Shown piece after piece: positions 54,020-61,532 of a stretch of DNA of 64,000 bases. Each line of letters begins with the position of its first letter. The first letter of the stretch is position 1. The DNA is from Comamonas odontotermitis (GTDB lineage Bacteria > Pseudomonadota > Gammaproteobacteria > Burkholderiales > Burkholderiaceae_C). The stretch covers positions 3,893,001 to 3,957,000 of the forward strand of contig NZ_CP083451.1 of assembly GCF_020080045.1 (NCBI RefSeq). Reading direction: 5' to 3'. A model generated the notes under the pieces. The model was not told where the DNA came from. It saw only the letters and a program-made list of their open reading frames with translations, and ran no database searches. A program made the position numbers and the translations under genes.

Positions 54020-55776
54020 GCAGTGCCTCCACCCGATGTGTCCACGCTGGGCTCGTCTGGCGCGTCCCGAGAGAGCGTCTCCCCATCGCGCCAGCGCACA
54101 TGGCACACGCGCACCGCAATGCCATGCGCGGCGCAGTATTCCAGCCAGCGGATCTGGTTGTCCTGCAGCTTGTCGCCCGGGCCTTTCACCTCTACCAGCT
54201 CGTAGCGCTGCTCTGCGGGCCAGAAGCGCACCAGATCGGGAAAGCCGCTGCGGTTGCCCTTCACATTGCACAGCAGCCGCGCAAACAGCAGCTTCAGATG
54301 CGCCGCAGGAATGCAGGCCAGCGCCAGCGCCAGCAACTCGGGCGTCAGCGTGCCCCAGAACACAAAGGGCGACTGCGTGCCCGCCTTGGCGTCAAACCGC
54401 TGCAGAATCACCTCGCGCCAGCCATCGCCATCGAGCAGCGCCAGGCATTCATCAAACAGCGCTGCTCTGCGCGCTGCAAAATCAGGCGCGCCCAGGTCTG
54501 CCGGGCCGGTTTGGAAAGGGTGGAAAAATGCCCCTGGCAGCGGCGCAAAAATGGCTGGCCAGCACAGCAGGCCAAACAGCGAGTTGATGAGCGCGTTCTC
54601 CACATAGAACACCGGCGCCGCACCGCTCTGCCAGTGGTCACGCAGTGCGTATTCCACAGCTGTGGGCGGCCGTGGCGCCTCCAGCTCCACATCGATGCGC
54701 ATCTGCGCCACCTCGGGCTGCAGATGGGCGCGGCGGCCAGGACGGGCCTCGCCCAGGCTGCGCAGCAGGCGCGGCAACATGCGCGCAATGCGCTGGCTTT
54801 CCTCGTCGCTCTCCGGCGCAGCCTGCGCCGTCCGCGCCAGAGCAAGCGCATCGCCAAAAAGCGCCTGCCGCTCCAACACCCGAATGCGCCGGTGGCGCGC
54901 GCCCGGGTAGTTGCACCGCGCATACGCCTCGCTGGCAAGCGCCCAATCCTGCGCACGCTCACAGGCCTGGCCCACGCGCAGCAGCAGCTTGGCGCGGCGC
55001 CGCTCCAGCCAGGGGTTGCGCCAGCAGTCTTCGCCACGGCCATCGTCAATGGCCGCCAGCACTGCCGCCGCATCCCCGCTCTCGTCCAGCAACTGGCGCA
55101 GCTGCTGCAGGGCCAGATACCCATCCACGTCGGCACGCGATTGGAAAGCCCGCGACTGCGCATCGAACGCCACCGATTCGTATTGGAAGATGCCCAGATC
55201 GGCCAACACAAACTCCGACCAATCCTGGTGAAGATTGCCAAAGAACATCAGCCGCAGCCGCTCGGCCAGATCGCTGATCGCCACGCGCCATGCCGCATGC
55301 GGAGCAGCAGGAAACCATGCCGCGTAGGGCTTCGCCTCTGGTTCGGTCTGCTGCAAAATTTGAAGCATTTCGCGCTTACCCAGCGAGCGCTGCAGCCCAA
55401 AATCATTCAGTATCTGCAGCAACTCTGGCTTGGTGTGCAGCGCAAACAGCTCGTCCAGCGCCATGGCGGCATCCGCATCGATCCAGCCTTGCGCGAGCAA
55501 CGGGCCTGCGGCCGCCCGAACATCGGGGATTTCCTCGTACACCAGCTTGTCCGCCCGAAACCACGGTCCCCGCCGCATCAGCATGCGCACCAGCAGCGCC
55601 TGCGACGGCTGCGGCAGCCCGGAAAAACCGGCCAGAAACGCCTGCTCACGCACATCCAGCAAATCCGCATAGCGCTCGCCAATCCAGTCGAGCGCACGCT
55701 GAAAGTTGTGCAGGTAGTAGAAACGGTGGGGCGGCAGCATTTGCGCAAATGATACTGTTTTTTCATACAGCACCAT
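54016..55776 (-). CDS. FAN1-type VRR-NUC nuclease
   Basis: 586 aa. Structure-specific 5'-flap nuclease family that unhooks DNA interstrand crosslinks. An N-terminal winged-helix-like part contains 'LVRMLMRRGPWFRADKLVYEEIPD'; a TPR-like middle follows; the C-terminal VRR-NUC domain has the catalytic set 'GFPDLVRFWP' (Asp about 514), 'YELVEVKGPGDKLQDNQIRW' (Glu-x-Lys about 526-528). Overlaps the helicase start, so the pair is translationally coupled. Its GGAG ribosome-binding site lies inside the 19-bp repeat that marks the island end. Length agrees with bacterial FAN1. Confidence 0.9.
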   Translation of the reverse strand: MVLYEKTVSFAQMLPPHRFYYLHNFQRALDWIGERYADLLDVREQAFLAGFSGLPQPSQALLVRMLMRRGPWFRADKLVYEEIPDVRAAAGPLLAQGWIDADAAMALDELFALHTKPELLQILNDFGLQRSLGKREMLQILQQTEPEAKPYAAWFPAAPHAAWRVAISDLAERLRLMFFGNLHQDWSEFVLADLGIFQYESVAFDAQSRAFQSRADVDGYLALQQLRQLLDESGDAAAVLAAIDDGRGEDCWRNPWLERRRAKLLLRVGQACERAQDWALASEAYARCNYPGARHRRIRVLERQALFGDALALARTAQAAPESDEESQRIARMLPRLLRSLGEARPGRRAHLQPEVAQMRIDVELEAPRPPTAVEYALRDHWQSGAAPVFYVENALINSLFGLLCWPAIFAPLPGAFFHPFQTGPADLGAPDFAARRAALFDECLALLDGDGWREVILQRFDAKAGTQSPFVFWGTLTPELLALALACIPAAHLKLLFARLLCNVKGNRSGFPDLVRFWPAEQRYELVEVKGPGDKLQDNQIRWLEYCAAHGIAVRVCHVRWRDGETLSRDAPDEPSVDTSGGGTA

Positions 55777-55782
55777 TCACTG

Positions 55783-55801
55783 CGGTCACTCCACCGTCAC
55801 A
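55783..55801 (+). repeat. Island-boundary direct repeat, distal copy (att-like)
   Basis: CGGTCACTCCACCGTCACA, identical over 19 bp to the 3' end of glmS (61514-61532). On the minus strand it reads like the last codons and stop of glmS, and the stop would end 9 nt before the FAN1 start. Its GGAG also serves as the FAN1 ribosome-binding site. Confidence 0.8.
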
Positions 55802-55890
55802 GGCAAGCAGGGATTCATGCGCGTGCATGGCGCCCTGGCTTTGCTAGGCGAAGCAAGCGGCTGGCTCAATGCGTCATACAAAAGAGAACC

Positions 55891-55974
55891 TCTCAAAACC
55901 CCTGAAATTTCAAAAAATCGTCTCGCAACCCTTTGATTTTTTGATGCCGATTTTTCAGAACAGAGGTTTTGAGA
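55891..55974. repeat. Long imperfect inverted repeat near the island end
   Basis: TCTCAAAACC (55891-55900) pairs exactly with GGTTTTGAGA (55965-55974) and the match continues imperfectly inward (CCTG...AAAAATC against GATTTTT...CAG). It lies downstream of the immunity gene and could be a terminator or an element end. The stretch 55802-56077 holds no gene otherwise. Confidence 0.5.
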
Positions 55975-56077
55975 TGCTCCCCATTGTTGAGCGTCGACTG
56001 TACCCGCCGCACAAACATACCCGCTCGCCACACACCATCAGTGCATTAATGCCATCCACTCGATTTCACAAATCTAC

Positions 56078-56476
56078 TCAAATATACCCCCATAACAAAC
56101 AAAAAAATGAATATATAGAAATTACAAACAATTCATATACTATGCCACTATATATGGTGAGTATAAAATATTCATCAACCCCAATCAGGATATAGATCGA
56201 ATTCACAATTGAATAGAAAAGTATAGAAATTATAATACTCGACCTTAGGTAGAATTTGTATTTAATTTTTAGCAAAATAAAAATTAAACAGCACATCAAA
56301 ATCACTAATATAACCCCCCCCTCGAGCACTCCAAAAAATATGGAATCATACAAGATATTTTTTTTTGCTGATTTTGAAAAAAAAAGCAGTAAAAAAGTGA
56401 TGAAAATCTTAATTGCGATGTATACAATTATTATTTTTACGCATAGAGAAAATACCAATCTTCGCTTTGCTACCAT
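56078..56476 (-). CDS. Putative immunity membrane protein
   Basis: 132 aa, no family recognised. Very hydrophobic and rich in Ile/Phe/Tyr/Lys, in line with the AT-rich DNA. Four membrane helices can be drawn (about 7-33, 47-70, 78-98, 103-130). Its start overlaps the RHS stop region by 7 nt, the classic place of an immunity gene behind an RHS toxin. An integral membrane immunity protein would suit a toxin acting at or through the membrane (inference). Confidence 0.6.
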   Translation of the reverse strand: MVAKRRLVFSLCVKIIIVYIAIKIFITFLLLFFSKSAKKNILYDSIFFGVLEGGVILVILMCCLIFILLKIKYKFYLRSSIIISILFYSIVNSIYILIGVDEYFILTIYSGIVYELFVISIYSFFCLLWGYI

Positions 56477-59223
56477 GATTTAGATTTAAACCAGTCTGCA
56501 TGAATTTTATACGGCGTCCCAGTATTAAAGTTAACACCCACCTTCTCTGCCAAGCTATAATAATCCCAAGGATTTTTATATGCATCTCGAATATAAAAAC
56601 GCAGCGAGCAAGTTCCATGATACTCTCCGGTGTTACAAGTCAAACTCCCAGAGCAAGTCCCTTTATTATATAATTTCCCTCTTCCAATTGGCTCCATACA
56701 ATCGCCATCGTCAGCTACTGCATAGTCGCCATCAAATTCCTGAACACTAATAGTTTCACTAACAATCTTATTGTCACTTAGGCATGCGTAATTTTGTGCA
56801 CTTCCACACTTTCCTTCCAGTACTTGCCGAAGGCGGTTTTTGTAAAAAGAAAAAGTACTTTCCATTGCGGAACTAACAGACGGCGTTTTTATAAATTCAT
56901 CTAATAATCCTATTGAATTTAAGCCAACAACATCAGAACTGGCCCCCCCAACTCTATTGTAATAATCACCCCAGCGAAATTTACTGCATTTATTAAATCG
57001 ATCAAACGACTGCAAACCGTGTGAATCTATTATGTTTAATGGATTTGAATTTGCGTATGCATAAAGAGAGACTCCTGCACGAAGCCCAATCGGATCGGCT
57101 TGAATATATCTTCCATAATTAAAATTATAGTCTCTATGAAAGTTATATGAGGTATCAGTCTCGTTATCGTAATACTGTCCAGGAAATCTAAAATTTACCA
57201 AAATGCTGCTCTCTGGTAAAATGTTCGTCGCCCCAAAGGCTTCACTAATGGCCTTCCAACTTACATCGCCATCAATAGATGTTGCCAGTATAGGCGTCCC
57301 CAAGTGATCTGTGTGCAGATAATGGTACTGACTATTTATATTTGACAAGCTACTGTCAATGACACTTGCCTGCCACAGGGGATCGGTGCTCCACAGTCCT
57401 TGCTGACCCGTCTGAGGATTAAATCCATACGCCTTTGTGATTTGACCATTCTCATTAACTTCTGCCACAAGTGCATTTTCGGTATAGACAAACCAAGTGG
57501 TAGTCTCACCCTTATTATTTTTAATATTCTTTGCAATCCGCCTTCCAAAAGGATCATATTTATAACTAGACTCCACCTCTGGAGAGGTTTGATTATTCAA
57601 AGTTTTCACAAACCTAATAACGCGTTCTGCGGCATTATATTCATATTCTCTTTTTTCTTGACCATTTACTTCCTTCTGCACATGACCCTGAGGGATATAG
57701 CTGACTTCAGTATCTAAAACAGATACCGTACCAAATGGAATAGATCGCGGGTATCGAGTAAGTTGGTTGTCCGCATTGTAGCTCCATACACCAAGCTGAT
57801 GCCTGCTCCCTATGCGATTACCCAATGGGTCATAATCATAATTTTCTTTGGGCAGGCCTAGATTTTTCAAACTATCATCCGGTTCAATTCCTACAATTCT
57901 ATTCATGCGATCATAATAGTAATCAGTCTGACCAATCTCAGATTTAGTTTGAACAACATTCCCCATTAAATCATATTGAAGGAATTGCTTTGCCAAAGTT
58001 TTATTGTTATGATTTTTTATTTCAAAACCAATAGATTGCTGCAGATTGTCATAAATTATTCTCTTAACAACACCTGGCGCACTAATACTTCCAGGCATCA
58101 TCCATTGATAATCATCATATTTGATAATACTTTCATTCGGAAGAATAACTTCACTCAAATACCCATTAATATATTTATAGCGCTGACTACTGCCATCCGA
58201 ATATAAATTGCTTTTCAATTGTCCATCAACATTAAAACTCTGGCCAATAGTCAAATTTATCTCGGCAAATCCATCAATTTTCCCATATCGGATAAGGCTC
58301 TCAATAACTCTTCCTTGAATATCTATTTTATAACTAGCACCACTAATCAAGGTACCACTGCGGTCATTTTGTTCGTATTTAATTAGATGACCATCAGCAT
58401 CATAAAAGTAGTCAATTTTTTGATCGATACGATCATCAGAAAATTTTATTACCTCCTTAACTTTGAGGCTCGCACTATCGTAGATATATGTGCGGATGTT
58501 GCCACCAGCATCAGTTCTACTAATCAGATTACCTAGGGCATTGTAGGCATATTTAATCGTGCCGCCCTGAGGGCGAATTTCCTTGATGGGATGCCCCACC
58601 TTGTCGTATTCAAACTTGTGGGTGTTGCCGTTGGCATCGGTCAGGCTGATGAACTGGTCATGCGCATTCCAGCCTTGTTTGGTGCTTTGCCCCGCCGGAT
58701 CTGTGCTCTGGATGTTTCTCCCCATGGCATCGTATTGGGTGAGCGTGGCTCTTCCAGCTGGGTCGGTGCTGGCTACGCGCTGGCCCAGCGCATCGTAAGC
58801 TTGGCTTTGCGTGCGGGTTTCATTGTTTCCCAGGTGCTGGGTGACTGTAGTTTGCCGGCCTTGTTGGTCGTACTGGTAGGTTTCTTTGTAGGTGGGGTAT
58901 TGGGTGGCGATGAGTTGGCCCGCCTGGGTTGTGCCGTCCTCCCCGTATTCATAGCGGGTGACGTTGCCAGCCGGGTCTTTGCTGGCCTGGATGCGGCCTC
59001 TTTCGTCGTAGGTGGTTTCGATGATGAGCCCGCTGGGGCTGATGGACTGGATGGGCCAGCCGTTGCTGTCGTAGACCGTTCTGCGGCCCGCGCCTTCGGT
59101 TTCACCTGGGGCGAGGATTTCCACGACCCGGCCTTTTTCATCATAGCGGGTGACGGAGGTGTTACCCATCGGGGTGATGGTGTGCGTTCTGCGACCTCTG
59201 GCGTCATAGCGCATTTGGGTGGC
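56470..59223 (-). CDS. RHS/YD-repeat polymorphic toxin, 5'-truncated
   Basis: About 917 codons remain; full RHS proteins have ~1400-1500. The frame runs straight into the IS end at 59223/59224, so the N-terminal part (PAAR/N-terminal cap) is lost; the first internal ATG is 59214. YD repeats such as 'RYDEKGRVVEI' and 'YDSNGWPIQSISPSG' fill the chain up to the core end 'YIQADPIGLRAGVSLYAYANSNP', after which ~180 residues form the toxin tip, Cys-rich ('GTCSGSLTCNTGEYHGTCS') and ending 'PYKIHADWFKSKSW'. The toxin type is not recognised. A base-composition break lies near 58,560. Confidence 0.85.
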   Translation of the reverse strand, partial: ATQMRYDARGRRTHTITPMGNTSVTRYDEKGRVVEILAPGETEGAGRRTVYDSNGWPIQSISPSGLIIETTYDERGRIQASKDPAGNVTRYEYGEDGTTQAGQLIATQYPTYKETYQYDQQGRQTTVTQHLGNNETRTQSQAYDALGQRVASTDPAGRATLTQYDAMGRNIQSTDPAGQSTKQGWNAHDQFISLTDANGNTHKFEYDKVGHPIKEIRPQGGTIKYAYNALGNLISRTDAGGNIRTYIYDSASLKVKEVIKFSDDRIDQKIDYFYDADGHLIKYEQNDRSGTLISGASYKIDIQGRVIESLIRYGKIDGFAEINLTIGQSFNVDGQLKSNLYSDGSSQRYKYINGYLSEVILPNESIIKYDDYQWMMPGSISAPGVVKRIIYDNLQQSIGFEIKNHNNKTLAKQFLQYDLMGNVVQTKSEIGQTDYYYDRMNRIVGIEPDDSLKNLGLPKENYDYDPLGNRIGSRHQLGVWSYNADNQLTRYPRSIPFGTVSVLDTEVSYIPQGHVQKEVNGQEKREYEYNAAERVIRFVKTLNNQTSPEVESSYKYDPFGRRIAKNIKNNKGETTTWFVYTENALVAEVNENGQITKAYGFNPQTGQQGLWSTDPLWQASVIDSSLSNINSQYHYLHTDHLGTPILATSIDGDVSWKAISEAFGATNILPESSILVNFRFPGQYYDNETDTSYNFHRDYNFNYGRYIQADPIGLRAGVSLYAYANSNPLNIIDSHGLQSFDRFNKCSKFRWGDYYNRVGGASSDVVGLNSIGLLDEFIKTPSVSSAMESTFSFYKNRLRQVLEGKCGSAQNYACLSDNKIVSETISVQEFDGDYAVADDGDCMEPIGRGKLYNKGTCSGSLTCNTGEYHGTCSLRFYIRDAYKNPWDYYSLAEKVGVNFNTGTPYKIHADWFKSKSW

Positions 59224-60888
59224 TGTTGATTTCCACGCAAACCTGACCCACCGGGGATGCGGATAAAAACTTGGACTGGTTTACGCCGCAAGTCCAAGGC
59301 TCGCCCGGTATTCAACAGGGCTGAGAGAGCCAAGGGATATCTTGATCCGCTTCTCGTTGTACCAGCGGATGTACGAGTCGACCACCTCAATGAACTGCTC
59401 GATGGTCGTGCCCTTCCAGTCCCGAGGATAGAACAACTCGTTCTTGAGGCGGCCGAAGAAGCCTTCGCAAGCCGCGTTGTCAGGAGAGCAGGCCTTGCGA
59501 GACATCGAGCGGGTGAGGTTCGCCTCGCTCATCCTAGAGAGCCAGCCTGGCCAACGGTAGTGGCCACCACGATCAGAGTGGACCACTGGACGATCGCTTG
59601 TGTCTGCCACTGTCTCAATAGCTGCATCCAGCATTGAGTTGACCAGCTCTGCGTCCGGGCTCGTTCCAATGGTCCAGCTCACCACCATGCCGTCGAAGCA
59701 ATCGATGATGGGTGACAGGTACACCTTGCCTGCTGGGATCTGGAATTCTGTAATGTCCGTGAGCCACTTTTCATTTGGGGTGGCCGCCTGGAAGTCACGG
59801 TTGATGATGTTATCTGGTGCCGGGCTGATCTCGCCGAGGTAGGACGCGAACCTGCGCCGCTTGGGCTTTGCGACGACCAGATTCTCTTGCTTCATCAGCC
59901 GCTGCACCACTTTCTCGGAGATCGGGCCTTGCTCTCTGGCCAGAGAGGCTTGCAGCCTGCGGTAGCCGTAGCAGCGGTGGTTGGACTCAAAGATCTCGGT
60001 AAGGGACTGGCGCACCACAAGGTACTTGTCGCCGACCACTGTGCGGGACCGATGGTAGAAGTACGAGCTGCGTGCAAGACCCAACTGTGCGAGGAGCTCT
60101 GGCAGGCGGTAGTGCTCCTTGAGGGCGTCAATCAGCAGTGTCTTCTCCCGGTTGGACAGGAGCTGCAGATCGACGCCCAGACCTTTTTTTAACAGTTCAT
60201 TGGCCTTGTTCAAGAGGTCCTGCTCAAGGCGCAGTTGCCTGACTTCGCGGCGCAGTATCTCAACCTGGCGCTCGAGTTCTTCGCGCTCTCGCTCCTGCGG
60301 TGATTGATCGGTGTGTTTCATTGATGCGGGTGCCTCACGTCCCAGCAGCTGGTTCTTCCAGTTGTACAACGTTGGCCGGCATACGCCGAACTTATCAGCC
60401 ACTGTTTGCGCACTTTGCTGCCGAGTGCAAAGCTCCATGACTCCCGCTTGCTTCAAGCTCTCGGGATACCTTCGTTGACCCACACTGCTAACCAGAGCCC
60501 TTCTGGCCTCAGGGAATGCCTCACGCACCCATTTGGTAAGCGTTCCACGACCGGGGTAGCCCAGCGCCCTCATGGTGGCCGCGATGCATCGGTCATGGGT
60601 GAGGTAGTGCTCGATGGCTGCGGCCTTCTGCGCCTGCGAGAACTTCGGTTCACGGCCTGCGTAGCCAGCGGACAAGTCGAGCTTGAGTTGGTACTCGTTG
60701 TACCAACCCTTCAAAGAATTCTTCGTCGGATAGCCCAGCTGCCGGATGGTGGGCCTGACGCGCTTGCCCAGCTTGATGTAGAGCTCAACGGCTCGGATTC
60801 GATCTTCGTAGGAATACATGAACTACCTCCTGGTAGTCCAAGTTTTCGTCCGCATCCCCACTGGGTCATTTCTGCGTGGAAATCAACA
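59224..60888 (-). mobile_element. IS3-family insertion sequence
   Basis: 1665 bp bounded by inverted repeats of 54 bp (59224-59277 and 60835-60888) that match at about 47 positions and begin TGTTGATTTCCACGC, giving the TG...CA ends of the IS3 family. One transposase gene on the minus strand. The bases outside the ends (GGC left, CCC right) do not form a target duplication, and the RHS reading frame present on the left does not resume on the right. Confidence 0.88.
59281..60819 (-). CDS. IS3-family transposase, single long frame
   Basis: 512 aa. Two N-terminal helix-turn-helix units (about 1-60 'RAVELYIKLGKRVRPTIRQLGY', and 120-155), a leucine-zipper-like helix (about 175-210), then an rve/DDE integrase core: Asp in 'KWLTDITEFQIP', Asp in 'VVHSDRGGHY', Glu in 'NAACEGFFGRLKNELFY'. 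Most IS3 elements encode this as OrfA and OrfB joined by frameshifting; here it is one continuous frame. All three catalytic residues are intact, so the element may be active. It points toward the truncated RHS gene. Confidence 0.93.
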   Translation of the reverse strand: MYSYEDRIRAVELYIKLGKRVRPTIRQLGYPTKNSLKGWYNEYQLKLDLSAGYAGREPKFSQAQKAAAIEHYLTHDRCIAATMRALGYPGRGTLTKWVREAFPEARRALVSSVGQRRYPESLKQAGVMELCTRQQSAQTVADKFGVCRPTLYNWKNQLLGREAPASMKHTDQSPQEREREELERQVEILRREVRQLRLEQDLLNKANELLKKGLGVDLQLLSNREKTLLIDALKEHYRLPELLAQLGLARSSYFYHRSRTVVGDKYLVVRQSLTEIFESNHRCYGYRRLQASLAREQGPISEKVVQRLMKQENLVVAKPKRRRFASYLGEISPAPDNIINRDFQAATPNEKWLTDITEFQIPAGKVYLSPIIDCFDGMVVSWTIGTSPDAELVNSMLDAAIETVADTSDRPVVHSDRGGHYRWPGWLSRMSEANLTRSMSRKACSPDNAACEGFFGRLKNELFYPRDWKGTTIEQFIEVVDSYIRWYNEKRIKISLGSLSPVEYRASLGLAA

Positions 60889-60929
60889 CCCCAAGCACAA
60901 ACAGCGCGCATATGGCGAACCAACCCCTC

Positions 60930-60955
60930 GCCAGCTGAGCTGGCAGTATTTTTCT
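60930..60955 (+). terminator. Orphan terminator-like hairpin right of the IS
   Basis: Perfect 7-bp stem GCCAGCT/AGCTGGC with one-base centre, then AGTATTTTTC. No gene now precedes it on this strand, consistent with loss of sequence at the IS. Confidence 0.4.
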
Positions 60956-61328
60956 ATGCATAGCCCGTCTCTATTTAGTATGACTATCAAACCAAATGTA
61001 AACGAGCTTTACAAAGCTGCCAAGTTACTTTGTCAAGACAGGGGGATCAATCCGACAAACGGTCATCGTCAGGATTTTGTCAGCTTGAACTGATAACAAA
61101 CAGAACGTTCACAAACCCAAAGCGGGGCATCAACCTGCTACGTAGGCGCCCCTCAAGACGCGTCCTACCGTATATAGCCTTAGCAGCCTATTAAAAGATG
61201 TTGCTAGTCATTCGCGCTTGCAACCCAGGATTTGACAGAACAAATGTCATGGTAATCATTGAGCCCAAGAACACGACTTTTCCATATATCCAGCATTACT
61301 TCGTCTGTTTTGTGCATTGACCTGCTGT

Positions 61329-61350
61329 ACTGCCCCTGGCCAGGGGCAGT
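61329..61350. repeat. 22-bp perfect palindrome
   Basis: Half-site ACTGCCCCTGG joined directly to its reverse complement, with no spacer. It lies 167 nt downstream of glmS in the island end. No T-run on either strand, so it is more like a protein-binding or cruciform site than a terminator. Confidence 0.55.
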
Positions 61351-61513
61351 CCATGCGACTTCTTGAGCGTCCGTTGATCTCATGCCATGGAGTGACGCTT
61401 GGCTACGTACCTAGCCGGGTGTGCGTCAGACCTACCCCTGGGTTTTGCGCCTGCAGAGGCAGAGCAGGCTTTGCAAATACCATGCGTCATTGCCCCGCCC
61501 ACCATGGAGTTGC

Positions 61514-61532
61514 CGGTCACTCCACCGTCACA
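61514..61532 (+). repeat. Island-boundary direct repeat, glmS copy (att-like)
   Basis: Same 19 bp as 55783-55801. It covers the last codons and stop of glmS (stop at 61517-61519) plus 3 nt beyond. Confidence 0.8.

Larger units (their letters stand above)
60889..61513. other. 625-nt gene-poor end of the island next to glmS
   Basis: No convincing gene; the longest start-to-stop reading on the plus strand near 60980-61093 has 37 codons and no support. A GCCAGCT-G-AGCTGGC hairpin (60930-60944) followed by TATTTTTCT looks like an orphan terminator, as if a gene once ended there from the left. A 22-bp palindrome lies at 61329-61350. It ends at the glmS repeat. Confidence 0.6.
55783..61532. mobile_element. 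AT-rich genomic island at the glmS 3' end
   Basis: 5.7-kb segment between two identical 19-bp direct repeats, one being the glmS 3' end, a known integration target (attTn7 and others). Base composition is clearly AT-rich compared with neighbours between about 55.87 and 58.56 kb. Contents: putative immunity gene, 5'-truncated RHS toxin gene, IS3-family element, and a 0.6-kb gene-poor end. No integrase or Tn7 transposition gene is present, so it is a remnant or relied on a helper. The missing RHS 5' part suggests that an IS-linked deletion removed the rest. Confidence 0.7.

Noticed and set aside
54100..55752. A 550-codon plus-strand frame opposite FAN1
   Set aside because: Product lacks domains and the opposite strand codes for a recognisable VRR-NUC nuclease coupled to the helicase gene.
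60980..61093. A 37-codon plus-strand frame in the island end
   Set aside because: Too short, no ribosome-binding site, no recognisable motif.
61329..61350. The 22-bp palindrome as the glmS terminator
   Set aside because: It lies 167 nt past the stop and has no T-run on the minus strand.
55783..61532. The island as a canonical Tn7 transposon
   Set aside because: No tnsA-E-like genes and no Tn7-type end sequences were seen; direct repeats of 19 bp do not fit Tn7's 5-bp duplication.
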